Origin: Eubacterium sp.
Lineage (GTDB): Bacteria; Bacillota; Clostridia; Acetivibrionales; DSM-1351
Assembly: GCA_029266335.1 (NCBI GenBank)
Contig: JAQSXC010000003.1
Coordinates: 1-64,000 of the forward strand
DNA length: 64,000 nt
Reading direction: 5' to 3'
Shown: in pieces, positions 11,192 to 21,288 of the stretch
Layout: each line of letters starts with the position of its first letter
Numbering within the stretch: the first letter of the stretch is position 1
Program-made: the position numbers and the translations under genes
Notes under the pieces: model-generated
What the model saw: only the letters and a program-made list of their open reading frames with translations
What the model was told of the DNA's origin: nothing
Database searches by the model: none

Positions 11192-12991
11192 TTATGCCTG
11201 TTTTTCGGCAGGTATCCTGACCTCTGCAACGGTTCCCACACCTACAGTACTGGTATAAAACAAACCATATTCGCTTCCGTATTTTAACTGAAGACGTTCG
11301 TGAATGTTTCTTACCCCATAACCATGCATGTCTTTGGTGTCAACATTTTTCAGAAGATTCTCAAGCTTTTCCTCAGGTATACCCACGCCATCATCTTCGA
11401 CAAAAATGGATATCTTGTTTTCTTTAAGTGCTCCGCTGATTTTTATGGTACCTGACTCACTTTCTTTTTCAAAAATACCATGTAATATAGAGTTCTCTAT
11501 CAGAGGCTGCAGGGTTATTTTTAATATTTTATATTCATAAAGTTCTTCAGGAATATCAATTACAAAGCTTATTTCATTATCAAACCTCATATTTTGTATC
11601 TGTACATATGCATTGACCTGATCTATTTCATTTTTAACAGGAACAAGATCTTCACCTTTACTCAGGCTTAATCTGTAAAATTTAGATAATGAAGTGATAA
11701 CTTCTCCGATTTTGGGAGCACTGTATTTCATTGACATCCAGTTTATAAGATCCAGAGTGTTATACAGAAAGTGCGGATTTATTTGCGCCTGAAGAGCTTT
11801 CAGTTCCATGCTTTTAACTTCCTGACCCAGCTTGTACTGCTGCTCAACGAGAATGGCTATTCTTGTAAGCATATAGTTGAAGTTATGAGTCAGCTCTCCA
11901 ATTTCATCATTGTTGCTTGGAAGAATACTTACATTGAAATTTCCATGAACCACCATCCTCATATGGGAAATAAGGTCACGGATACGCTTGGTACTTGAGG
12001 CTGCAACCCAAAAAGACAGGGGTAAGGTCAGGGGTAGAATAATTATCAGAATCAATATCATTTGATTTCTTGATTTTGTATTCAACTCGAGAATATCCTT
12101 GTAAGGTACCATAAGAATAAGTTTCCAGTCTGTTCTCTCTATTGACTCAACACCAAGTAATATTTTTTCATTATCCAGGCTTACTGTCTTCCAGAAGCTG
12201 TTATGAAGCTTGTTATAATCGATATTGGCAAGGGCGGCAGAATATTTTGATGAATTGGGAGTATTGGAATTCCCGGCGGAGCTTATGGTTTCATTATTGC
12301 GGTTTATTAATACCACTTCGGTATTTTCGGTGAATAAGGCCTGATTTAATACATCCCTGATATTTTTTTCAGGAACGTCGGCTTTAATAATTCCTGCGGC
12401 ATTATTAACGTCCAGAGGCCTCGGAATAATTCTAAGAAAGGATATGTATTCTTCCTTGCCGGATTTTGGAAAGTATTCAGAGGGAAAGCACCTGTAAACC
12501 TCACCTGTTGCCTTCATTTCCTTGAACCACTTTGAATCAACAGCTTTTTCCATCCTTAAAAATTCTTCGGTTTCAGATACGTTTGCCAGACCGTCGCTCA
12601 TATAGAGCTGGAGCTGTCCTGAAGAAAGGTCGGGATTACTCTGAAGGCTGTACAGCAGCTTGGCAAACCTTTCTCTGTCTTTCATCCAGCTGCCTATATC
12701 GTTATCGTAGATAGAGGCGCTGGTAAAAACCAATTCCTGAATAGTATCATTAAGAGCCAGCATGTCCATGGCATTTTTGATATAAAGGGCTTTGTATTCC
12801 AGAGAGGATTTAGCCTGAAGCAGCATTTTACGCGAAGAATCCAAAGCCTGCTTGGCACTGTCCTTGGAAGAAACGTAGGAGTTAATTCCAATAAATATGC
12901 AAAAAGGAATTGATATCATGAGGAACAGGCAAATGAAAAGCTTAACTCTGATACCAAGATCATTAACGAAAGTTATCAGCCTCTTTATCAT
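11192..12991 (-). CDS. YesM-like membrane sensor histidine kinase
   Basis: N-terminal TM, HAMP-like region, QAQINPHFLYNTLDLINWMS (His_kinase domain) and VEDDGVGIPEEKL (HATPase). Confidence 0.9.
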   Translation of the reverse strand: MIKRLITFVNDLGIRVKLFICLFLMISIPFCIFIGINSYVSSKDSAKQALDSSRKMLLQAKSSLEYKALYIKNAMDMLALNDTIQELVFTSASIYDNDIGSWMKDRERFAKLLYSLQSNPDLSSGQLQLYMSDGLANVSETEEFLRMEKAVDSKWFKEMKATGEVYRCFPSEYFPKSGKEEYISFLRIIPRPLDVNNAAGIIKADVPEKNIRDVLNQALFTENTEVVLINRNNETISSAGNSNTPNSSKYSAALANIDYNKLHNSFWKTVSLDNEKILLGVESIERTDWKLILMVPYKDILELNTKSRNQMILILIIILPLTLPLSFWVAASSTKRIRDLISHMRMVVHGNFNVSILPSNNDEIGELTHNFNYMLTRIAILVEQQYKLGQEVKSMELKALQAQINPHFLYNTLDLINWMSMKYSAPKIGEVITSLSKFYRLSLSKGEDLVPVKNEIDQVNAYVQIQNMRFDNEISFVIDIPEELYEYKILKITLQPLIENSILHGIFEKESESGTIKISGALKENKISIFVEDDGVGIPEEKLENLLKNVDTKDMHGYGVRNIHERLQLKYGSEYGLFYTSTVGVGTVAEVRIPAEKQA

Positions 12992-14580
12992 GGGTAAACC
13001 CTTTCTCTAAACTCAGAGGGAGTACAGCCGGTATATTTTTTGAATAGAGTAGAGAAATAATTTGCATCTGTAAAGCCTATACTGGTTGCAACCTCGTAAA
13101 GCTTTATATTGCTGTCCTTAAGAAGCTCCTTTGATTTCTCTATACGGACTTCTGTAATAAATTCGTTTAAGGTTTTCCCTGTAGATTTCTTGAAAAAGGC
13201 ACATAAATAAGTCTGGCTCAAAAAAACATTTTGAGCTATACCCTGGATTGTAAGGCTGTTTTCGGCATAGTGCTCATGAACATATTTCATAATGCCATGA
13301 AGCTTGCGATTTATTGAATCCTTGTCATTAGCCTGAACCAATATTGTCTCTATGTGAGATATGACATATTTCGATAATCCGTATAAAGTCCTGGTGGCGT
13401 CAATCTCCTGCCAGATGTACTTTTTCTCACTATCGTGGGTTTTATTAATATAATGATTTTCTCTTGCTACTTCAAAAATAATAAGCAAAAGGTTAAAGAA
13501 AACGTTTTTAACACTGTTGATATCATTATCCGCCTTGCTTGCAGCTGTTTCGGTCAAAAGGGTAATAATATTTACAGCTTCGGCAAGCTCCTGTTTTTTC
13601 AGGCAGTTTTTGAAGTCCGAATATATACTTTTATCCACTTCGAAATAGGAACCTGACCACTCACTGTATTCAAATATACTTTCAGAAGCATGATAGAATT
13701 GGTTCTGTACTGCCGAGCATGCCGAATAGAAGGAATCCTGAATTAAGGGCAGTGCAGCTGCACTTGTTCCGATTCCAATTGAATAGGAAAATATACCCGA
13801 ACTGATATAGTTCAATATATTCTGAAGCTTATATGCAATTTCTATGCTTAAAGGACTGCTCTCTTTTTCATTTAAGGCTATGACAACCATGAAATTGTCT
13901 TCTGTAAAGCCTGACAGAGTTTTAAAGGATAGTTCGCTATTACTGCAGAAGGCCTTAAGCAGCTGTCTTTTACAGTCCAGCTTTGCATTATTATCTGCTG
14001 ACTGAAACCAGTAAATATCGATGGCAAAAACAGCAAAGCTTTGAGCTCCGGTAAGTTCATTGAACACATCTTCATATTTGGCGGATAAATGTGTTAAGTC
14101 AGGGTTGTCCTTAATAAGCTCCAAAGAAATTTCCTGTCGGATCAGAGGAACGTTTTCATTTATAATGTTATTGAGCTTATCTGTTTGTAATCTTTGCTGC
14201 TCCTCATCCAAACATAGAGCTACCGTTTCACTTATAACAGTTTTTATCTCGTCAATCTGGATTGGTTTTTCTATGTAACTTACTGCTTTTAAATTGATGG
14301 CGGACTTTAAATATTCCTTATCTGAATATCCGCTCAGGAATATAATTTTGCACTGAGGATAGCGGGATCTTATGTTTATGGCCAGTTCAATTCCATCCAT
14401 TTTCGGCATTCTGACATCGGAGAGTATTATATCCGGAGGGCATTTTTCAGCAAGCTCAAGAGCCACTAGTCCGTTTTTGGCAGTAGTGACACTGTCAATA
14501 CCAAGCTCTTTCCAAGGGATGTACGTTTCAAGACTATCTCTTGTTGTTTTTTCATCATCAACAATAATAAGATTCAGCAT
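12988..14580 (-). CDS. YesN/AraC-type response regulator
   Basis: MLNLIIVDDEKTTRDSL receiver, DIILSDVRMPKMDG; C-terminal AraC HTH VATSIGFTDANYFSTLFKKYTGCTPSEFR; overlaps the kinase ORF by 4 nt. Confidence 0.9.
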   Translation of the reverse strand: MLNLIIVDDEKTTRDSLETYIPWKELGIDSVTTAKNGLVALELAEKCPPDIILSDVRMPKMDGIELAINIRSRYPQCKIIFLSGYSDKEYLKSAINLKAVSYIEKPIQIDEIKTVISETVALCLDEEQQRLQTDKLNNIINENVPLIRQEISLELIKDNPDLTHLSAKYEDVFNELTGAQSFAVFAIDIYWFQSADNNAKLDCKRQLLKAFCSNSELSFKTLSGFTEDNFMVVIALNEKESSPLSIEIAYKLQNILNYISSGIFSYSIGIGTSAAALPLIQDSFYSACSAVQNQFYHASESIFEYSEWSGSYFEVDKSIYSDFKNCLKKQELAEAVNIITLLTETAASKADNDINSVKNVFFNLLLIIFEVARENHYINKTHDSEKKYIWQEIDATRTLYGLSKYVISHIETILVQANDKDSINRKLHGIMKYVHEHYAENSLTIQGIAQNVFLSQTYLCAFFKKSTGKTLNEFITEVRIEKSKELLKDSNIKLYEVATSIGFTDANYFSTLFKKYTGCTPSEFRERVYP

Positions 14581-14602
14581 CAAAACATCGCTCCTAAGTA
14601 TA

Positions 14603-14660
14603 AGAATCTGTCCAGTATCGCATTGCACCTGTCATTTTAGCGCATTTTGCGCCATGCTGA
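14603..14660 (+). repeat. Family A dispersed repeat copy 1
   Basis: AGAATCTGTCCAGTATCGCATTGCACCTGTCATTTTAGCGCATTTTGCGCCATGCTG aligns with copies at 14844, 34559(-) and 45833(-). Confidence 0.8.
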
Positions 14661-14693
14661 CGACAAGCTGATATTGGCGAAAAATAGCCTGCA

Positions 14694-14733
14694 TAAAATG
14701 GAGAAGTTATTAATTAATCATGCCTATATATAG
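14694..14733 (+). repeat. Possible family B end fragment
   Basis: AAAATGGAGAAGTTATTAATTAATCATGCC resembles the right end of the family B elements. Confidence 0.45.
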
Positions 14734-14843
14734 TATCATATCAAAGGTGGATAAGCAAACAGACTAAAACTGGTGTCATTAATTATATACTTTTTACTGT
14801 ATTTTTCAGGTGAATTTTTAATTTTACGTGCTATAATTTATTT

Positions 14844-14908
14844 AGAACCTGTTCAGTATCACATTGCACTCGTCATTTTGGCGGATTTTGCGCCATGCTG
14901 TGTTAAAT
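14844..14908 (+). repeat. Family A dispersed repeat copy 2
   Basis: AGAACCTGTTCAGTATCACATTGCACTCGTCATTTTGGCGGATTTTGCGCCATGCTGTGTTAAAT. Confidence 0.85.
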
Positions 14909-14961
14909 TTTTTTGGAGAACGTTTCTACTTTTATCTGGATCCGGTATCAGGAGGAAATAT

Positions 14962-16578
14962 ATGAAAAAGCTCTCAAAATACATAGGCTTTTATGTAATC
15001 CCATGGTTTATCTGTTTTTCCTTACTGGCTATGTCCGGCTGCACAAAGGAAGAAACAACTACTGATATTGAAGCCTTTTACAAGGACTCCGGCGGATCTG
15101 CCACAGTTGAACAAATAAACAATAAAAATATTGATACCTCCGAAAAGGTTGAACTGATAGGCTATCTTATCGGAGAAAGACCGGCAGGAATGAATGACGT
15201 TCTGCATGAATTGAATCAAAAGCTGTTAAAGGATATTAATGCAACTATGAAAATAAATTATATCCGTTGGGGAGACTTACAGGCAAAGTATGCTCTTGTT
15301 CTGGCTTCAGGTGAGGATCTGGACTGGATTTTTACAGGAAACTGGGCATATTATGGGCAGGAGGCTGCAAAAGGAGCTTTTCTGGAAATAACCCAGGATA
15401 TGGTCGGGAAGTATATGCCCGGACATTATGCTGCTACTGATCCCCTGGCATGGAAGGAAGGGCTTATTGGAGGCAAGTTGTTTATGGTTCCATCTTCCAC
15501 GCCTGATGTAAAAGTGAATGAGGTAGCAATCAGGGAAGATCTGAGGGAAAAATATAATGTGCCCGAAATAAATAAATGGCTGAATATAGAACCGTACCTG
15601 AAGGCAATCAAGAAAAATGAGCCAAATATGATTCCGATAAATGTTGACAGCGCTATAGATATAACAAGGCCGTTTTTTTATCAATTGGCAGCCACCTCAA
15701 AAAGCTACTTTGATCTGTTTTTCGCAACCAGCGGAGGGAGCGGGATAGTATCGGACACTGACGACCCGGAGGGGAGGCTTGTAAAAATAACAGATCCGTC
15801 TGTAATCAATGATTATAAAAATGCGGCTGCTACCATAAAAGATTGGTATGAAAGAGGCTATATCAATAAAAATGCTTTCTCCAACAAAATCCGCAGCATG
15901 GATTTATTTTTAGCGGGAAAATCCTCTGTGGCCTTTGGAAATACGGTAGACATGCAGAATATATTCGACAAGGCAAAAGAACAGGGCTGGAAAGTAAAGA
16001 TAATTCCCGGCCTCAGTAAAAAGGGAACATATCCTCAGGACTCACATATTAATAATGGTTTTGCAATAGTATCCAAATCAAAGCATCCTGAAAGGACCCT
16101 GATGGCTATGGACTTGATAATGGAAGAGCCGGCATATAACCAGCTTGTGTACTATGGGGTTGAAGGTAAGAACTTTGTAGTTAAAGATAGCAAGATAGCT
16201 CTTCCAGACGGAGTAACCTCTGAGACAAATACATACCCTCCCGATTTGTCAGGCTTCTGGTTTACAAACAAAAACCAGCTAAAGTATCCCGAGAACTGGA
16301 GCGAGGACTATATTAAAGTCAGAGAAGCTGCTAAAAAACAAGTTGCCCCATATGTTTACTCGGCCTTTGTTCCGGATGTGTCAATGATTAAGACTGAAGT
16401 TGCAAATCTTAATCAGGTAGTTGTTCAGTATTTTAACCCTATTAATCTCGGTATGATAAAGGATGTGGATCAAGCTTTTGCAATGTTTGATGAAAAGCTG
16501 ACCGCTGCAGGCTTTGACCGTGTAATGGAGGAAATGAAGCGTCAAACTGATGAATACAAAAAAGAAAAAGTAAATTAA
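14962..16578 (+). CDS. ABC transporter extracellular solute-binding lipoprotein (copy 1)
   Basis: AGGAGG before ATG 14962; lipobox LLAMSGC; highly similar to the ORF at 18985. Confidence 0.87.
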   Translation: MKKLSKYIGFYVIPWFICFSLLAMSGCTKEETTTDIEAFYKDSGGSATVEQINNKNIDTSEKVELIGYLIGERPAGMNDVLHELNQKLLKDINATMKINYIRWGDLQAKYALVLASGEDLDWIFTGNWAYYGQEAAKGAFLEITQDMVGKYMPGHYAATDPLAWKEGLIGGKLFMVPSSTPDVKVNEVAIREDLREKYNVPEINKWLNIEPYLKAIKKNEPNMIPINVDSAIDITRPFFYQLAATSKSYFDLFFATSGGSGIVSDTDDPEGRLVKITDPSVINDYKNAAATIKDWYERGYINKNAFSNKIRSMDLFLAGKSSVAFGNTVDMQNIFDKAKEQGWKVKIIPGLSKKGTYPQDSHINNGFAIVSKSKHPERTLMAMDLIMEEPAYNQLVYYGVEGKNFVVKDSKIALPDGVTSETNTYPPDLSGFWFTNKNQLKYPENWSEDYIKVREAAKKQVAPYVYSAFVPDVSMIKTEVANLNQVVVQYFNPINLGMIKDVDQAFAMFDEKLTAAGFDRVMEEMKRQTDEYKKEKVN

Positions 16579-16614
16579 AACTGAAAATATGTAATAAACA
16601 TACAAGCCGAACAG

Positions 16615-16660
16615 GCCGGAGCAGCTGTTGTCCAGGGGACCGCTGCTCCGGCTTGTTTTC
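16615..16660 (+). terminator. Intrinsic terminator
   Basis: GCCGGAGCAGC...GCTGCTCCGGC then TTGTTTTCTTT. Confidence 0.85.
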
Positions 16661-16893
16661 TTTGCGCAGACTTATAGTGTTTTCATACAATTCAAATAAA
16701 GTCTATATTCAATCAGATAAAATATTCTATAAAATTTTACGCTGACTTTATAAAACATCATAAGATTTCAAAGATAATAGTAATTCTATGGCGTTTAAAT
16801 AAAGCCGCTCTGATACTAAAATTAAAGCTGTAAAGAAACTATAATAATAAGCTATTCGCTCAATTCTTTAATGCTGAAATCATGGTGCAGGTA

Positions 16894-17032
16894 CATAACT
16901 AAAACGATTTTACAATGAGAATTTTTTTGGGAATGCAAGGCGGAGAAGGTCACAATTCTGGTCGTATTGTGACCGACTGCAACGAAGAAATCCCGGAAAA
17001 TGAACATTGGAAAGGGAAATTAATTATTTAAC
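16894..17032 (+). repeat. Divergent family B repeat
   Basis: CAAGGCGGAGAAGGTCACAAT..ATTGTGACCGACTGCAACGAAG and terminal ATTATTTAAC match the 41254 copy in layout. Confidence 0.65.
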
Positions 17033-17070
17033 TGTACCACATACGTGACATGATAAGGAGTGGTCAACAG

Positions 17071-18000
17071 ATGGATCTAAGAAAAAACAGGGGTTTCTTT
17101 CATGAAATTTATAAAAACAAAGTACTTTACCTCATGTTTTTACCAGTAGCACTATATTTTATTATATTTGCATATCTTCCAATGGGTGGTATAGTACTTG
17201 CCTTCAAAGAATTTAACATCAGAGACGGAATTTTTTTCAGTCCCTGGAACGGAATAGAAAACTTCAAGTTTTTCTTTGCATCAGGCAAAGCCTGGCAGGT
17301 AACTAAAAACACCATTGGTTACAATGTAATATTCCTGGTTTGTTATACGGTTTTCTCTATGACTACCGCAATTATGATTTCAGAAATAACAAGCAAGTGG
17401 TTCAAAAAAATCGCTCAGTCCTTTATGTTTCTCCCATACTTCATTTCATGGGTTGTAGTTGCAGCTTTCATTTACAACCTCTTCAACTATGATTACGGAC
17501 TGGTCAACACAATAATTAAAAGCTTTGGAGGACAACCAATAGATATCTACGCAAATCCGGGAAATTGGCTGGTATTGCTTCCTGTCCTTTATGTATGGAA
17601 ATGGGTAGGCTTTGGAAGTGTATTGTATCTTGCAGCAATAATGGGTATAGACCAGGAATGCTATGAGGCTGCTACAATTGACGGTGCAAGCATGTTCCAG
17701 AAAATAAGAAAGATAACATTACCTTTATTAAAACCAACCATTATTGTACTTGTTTTAATGAGTGTCGGAAAAATATTAAGAGGTGAATTCGATATGTTCT
17801 ACAACATTATCGGAAACAACGGAATCTTAATGGATGCAACAGACATCATAGACACGCTGGTATTCAGATCTCTGATGGGTACCCAGGACTTTGGAATGGC
17901 ATCGGCAGCAGGCTTCTATCAATCAGTTCTTTGCTTCGTAATTATACTGATAGTTAACGGTGTTGTAAGAAAAATTGATAACGAAAATGCACTGTTCTAA
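17071..18000 (+). CDS. LplB-type sugar ABC transporter permease
   Basis: RBS AAGGAG, ATG 17071; multi-TM; ECYEAATIDGASMFQKIRKITLPLLKP EAA motif. Confidence 0.9.
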   Translation: MDLRKNRGFFHEIYKNKVLYLMFLPVALYFIIFAYLPMGGIVLAFKEFNIRDGIFFSPWNGIENFKFFFASGKAWQVTKNTIGYNVIFLVCYTVFSMTTAIMISEITSKWFKKIAQSFMFLPYFISWVVVAAFIYNLFNYDYGLVNTIIKSFGGQPIDIYANPGNWLVLLPVLYVWKWVGFGSVLYLAAIMGIDQECYEAATIDGASMFQKIRKITLPLLKPTIIVLVLMSVGKILRGEFDMFYNIIGNNGILMDATDIIDTLVFRSLMGTQDFGMASAAGFYQSVLCFVIILIVNGVVRKIDNENALF

Positions 18001-18027
18001 TTCGTCATGCAAATCTTTTAAATTCAA

Positions 18028-18927
18028 TTGGAAAGTGGGTTGGTTACTTTGAAAAAGACAGCAGATTATATAGCATTAAATATTATTTCATATGTTGTTG
18101 TAGGTTTTTTTGCACTCTTTACAGTGTTTCCGTTTATATTGCTGGTGGTAAATTCCTTTACCTCTGAGCATTATATATTAAACTACGGTTTCTCGATCAT
18201 ACCCAGGGAGTTGTCACTGGATGCCTATTCATTGATATTCATTTACCCTGAAAGGATAATCAGAGCTTACGGAGTTACCATATTCATTACTGCAGTCGGA
18301 ACAATAATCTCACTGTTCCTCTCATCAATGGCTGCATATGTAATGTTCAGAAAAGAGATCAAATACAGAAATGCCCTTGCATTCTTTATTTTCTTTACGA
18401 CCTTGTTTAATGGCGGTCTTGCTCCATACTACATCATTGTTTCAAATACACTGCATCTTCAGGATAACTTATTGGTACTGCTGCTGGTACCAATGTTCAG
18501 TGCAATGAACATACTGATTCTTAGAAATTTTATAAAGGGATCCATTCCCGATTCCCTGGTAGAGTCTGCAAAGATTGACGGAGCCGGTGATTTCAGAATA
18601 TTTATTCAGATGATTCTGCCGTTGTCCAAAGCAGCTCTGGCTTCAATCGGATTGTTTACGGCACTGGGCTATTGGAATGACTGGTGGACCCCAATGATGT
18701 TCATGCAGAATGACAAGCTTTTCCCTCTTCAATATGTCTTATATCAAATATTGTCAAGTGCAAATATGTCTTCAGTAGTATCCAGCTATGTCAGCAGACT
18801 CGACATGCCGAAGGAGACATTAAAGCTTGCAATGACGGTTATATCGGCCGGGCCTATTGTTTTCCTTTATCCGTTTGTCCAGAAGTATTTTGTAAAGGGA
18901 GTAACAATAGGTGCCGTAAAGGGTTAA
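18028..18927 (+). CDS. YtcP/AraQ-type sugar ABC transporter permease
   Basis: multi-TM; VESAKIDGAGDFRIFIQMILPLSK EAA motif; C-terminal QKYFVKGVTIGAVKG. TTG start; exact start uncertain. Confidence 0.9.
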   Translation: MESGLVTLKKTADYIALNIISYVVVGFFALFTVFPFILLVVNSFTSEHYILNYGFSIIPRELSLDAYSLIFIYPERIIRAYGVTIFITAVGTIISLFLSSMAAYVMFRKEIKYRNALAFFIFFTTLFNGGLAPYYIIVSNTLHLQDNLLVLLLVPMFSAMNILILRNFIKGSIPDSLVESAKIDGAGDFRIFIQMILPLSKAALASIGLFTALGYWNDWWTPMMFMQNDKLFPLQYVLYQILSSANMSSVVSSYVSRLDMPKETLKLAMTVISAGPIVFLYPFVQKYFVKGVTIGAVKG

Positions 18928-18984
18928 TACTGGGGCAGTCCCAGATATTGATAAAATCAGAAAATAAATAGGAGGAATTTTCAA

Positions 18985-20610
18985 ATGCATGCAAAAAAAC
19001 TGGTAAAATCATTTTGTTTGACGTTGGCACTTGTAACTGCACTTGCAACCGGATTGACCGGATGCGGCGGCAGCTCATCAAGTGAAGCTACGACTTCGGC
19101 GGCCTCAACAGCTGCGGCAGGCGAAACCACCGCTGCTCAATCAACAGAAGCGGCCGGGTCTAAAATTGATACCTCAAAAGAGGTTGAAATGATAGGGTAT
19201 TTGCTTGGCGACCGTCCCCAGGGAATGGACGCTGTTATGGAAAAGCTTAATGAAAAGCTAAAAAAAGATATAAATGCAACTATGACAATAAACTATATTG
19301 GTTGGGGAGACCTGCAATCCAAATATCCTCTTGTATTGGCTTCAGGTGAAAATGTAGACTGGATATTTACTGCCAACTGGGCATATTATGGACAGGAAGC
19401 AGCAAAGGGAGCCTTCTATGAACTGAATACCGACATGATTAAAACATATATGCCCAAGCATAATACTGCAACCAATGAAAGAGCATGGAAAGAAGCTTTA
19501 GTAAATGGTAAGGTATATATGGTTCCAACTTCAACACCTGATAAAAAAGTTAATGAATTTGCTATCAGAGAAGATTTGAGAAAGAAGTACAATGTTCCTG
19601 AAGTAAAGAGCTGGCTTGACATTGAACCATATCTTGAAGCTATAAAGAAGAACGAACCAGGTATGATTCCACTTAACATTGACAGTGCTATAGACATAGG
19701 AAGACCATTCTTCTATCAGTTGGCATCAACAACAAAGAGCTACTATGATCTGCTTGCTGCTACAAGCGGCGGATCGGGTATTGTTACCGATACTGATGAT
19801 GCAAACGGTGTACTGTATAAGATTACAGAGGAACCTGTAGTTAATGATTATAAAGCAACTGCAAAAGTTATTAAATCCTGGTATGACAAAGGATATATCA
19901 ACAGAAACGCATTTTCAAATAAAGTTAGAAGCAGGGACTCCTTTGAACAGGGTAAGTCAGCAGTAGCCTTTGGTAATACAATTGACATGCAGTCAACAAT
20001 AGACAAGGCAAAGGCGGCAGGCTGGGAAATTAAAGTAATGGCAGGACTCAGCACAAAAGGTACATATCCTGCAGACTCATATATTAACAACGGTTTCGCA
20101 GTGGCAGCAAAGTCAAAGAATCCTGAAAGAGTTCTTATGGCAATGGATTTAATAATGGAAGATCCTGATTACAATCAGCTGGCTTACTACGGAGTTGAAG
20201 GTGTAAACTATGTTGTAAAAGATGGAAAGATTGCTCTTCCTGACGGCGTAACAGCTGACAAAAACACTTATCCACCCGATGCTTCAGGCTTCTGGTTTAC
20301 AAATAAAGACTTACTTAAGCCGCAGGCTTCATGGAGTGATGAATATATCAGGTTGAGAGAAGATGCTAAGAAACAGGTTGCTCCATATGCATACTCAGCA
20401 TTTACTCCAAACACGGATAAAGTAAAGACTGAAGTTGCCAATCTGAATCAGGTCATAGTTCAGTATTTCAATCCTATAAACCTTGGTATGGTGAAAGATG
20501 TGGATGCTGCCTTCAAAACTCTTGATGACAAATTAAAAGCTGCAAACATTGACAAGCTGATGACTGAAATGAAAGCTCAGACAGATGCTTACAACGCAAG
20601 TATGAAATAA
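18985..20610 (+). CDS. ABC transporter extracellular solute-binding lipoprotein (copy 2)
   Basis: AGGAGG RBS; lipobox TGLTGCGG; paralog of 14962..16578. Confidence 0.9.
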   Translation: MHAKKLVKSFCLTLALVTALATGLTGCGGSSSSEATTSAASTAAAGETTAAQSTEAAGSKIDTSKEVEMIGYLLGDRPQGMDAVMEKLNEKLKKDINATMTINYIGWGDLQSKYPLVLASGENVDWIFTANWAYYGQEAAKGAFYELNTDMIKTYMPKHNTATNERAWKEALVNGKVYMVPTSTPDKKVNEFAIREDLRKKYNVPEVKSWLDIEPYLEAIKKNEPGMIPLNIDSAIDIGRPFFYQLASTTKSYYDLLAATSGGSGIVTDTDDANGVLYKITEEPVVNDYKATAKVIKSWYDKGYINRNAFSNKVRSRDSFEQGKSAVAFGNTIDMQSTIDKAKAAGWEIKVMAGLSTKGTYPADSYINNGFAVAAKSKNPERVLMAMDLIMEDPDYNQLAYYGVEGVNYVVKDGKIALPDGVTADKNTYPPDASGFWFTNKDLLKPQASWSDEYIRLREDAKKQVAPYAYSAFTPNTDKVKTEVANLNQVIVQYFNPINLGMVKDVDAAFKTLDDKLKAANIDKLMTEMKAQTDAYNASMK

Positions 20611-20633
20611 TTTTTTTAACTAGGTTGGAGCAT

Positions 20634-20673
20634 AACAGAGGGCTGTCTTTTGAAGACAGTCCTCTGTTTGTTT
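20634..20673 (+). terminator. Intrinsic terminator
   Basis: AACAGAGGGCTGTC..GACAGTCCTCTGTTTGTTT. Confidence 0.88.
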
Positions 20674-20784
20674 GAAAAGGATGCTGTCGGTATGGGCGTA
20701 TATCACAGGCAGTTTTAATTAGTTCGGGTACTTATATTGATAGTTGCCATAAAATCTGTTATATTCATAAGTACAATAAAATAG

Positions 20785-20948
20785 CAAATTAAGTGAACAA
20801 ATATATTTTGTGTGAGGGAATCAGGTGAGAACCCTGAGCGATCCGGTCACTGTAAGCCAGGAGATATATTTTTATAAACCATTGCGTTGTAACGTGAGAA
20901 GGGGAAAATATATTGCTGATAGGTAAGTCAGGAAACCTGCTTAATTTG
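20785..20948 (+). promoter_or_regulatory. Cobalamin riboswitch aptamer upstream of the corrinoid uptake operon
   Basis: GAGGGAATCAGGTGAGAACCCTGAGC, CACTGTAAGCCAGGAG and GTAAGTCAGGAAACCTGC box; P1 CAAATTAAG/CTTAATTTG. Confidence 0.85.
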
Positions 20949-21024
20949 GTCAATGAGGAATTTCCGAGTAAAGTATCCTTATAAGTAAACTTGCTGATTA
21001 TTTAATTACGCAGGTTTATTCGGG

Positions 21025-21046
21025 CCTGCTTTCAAGCAGGTTTTTT
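21025..21046 (+). terminator. Riboswitch-controlled intrinsic terminator
   Basis: CCTGCTTTCAAGCAGGTTTTTT downstream of the aptamer. Confidence 0.78.
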
Positions 21047-21288
21047 ATTGTCCGGGGAAGTATAAATTTATTAATAAATCTTAAGGACTGGAAGTATTTA
21101 AAAAAAGCAATTATAGGAGATATGTTAAAAAACTTTTCCCGGACAATATAAAAAATTTGAATTTATGTGTGTGCCAGATTTTCCAGGGTACAACTATAGA
21201 ACCAAAACCATTACAGCTTGGAATTTCTTTCTGATTAAACCGGCACAACCGGTACTGTTTTATTGAATATAAAATAAGGAGTCAGAAA

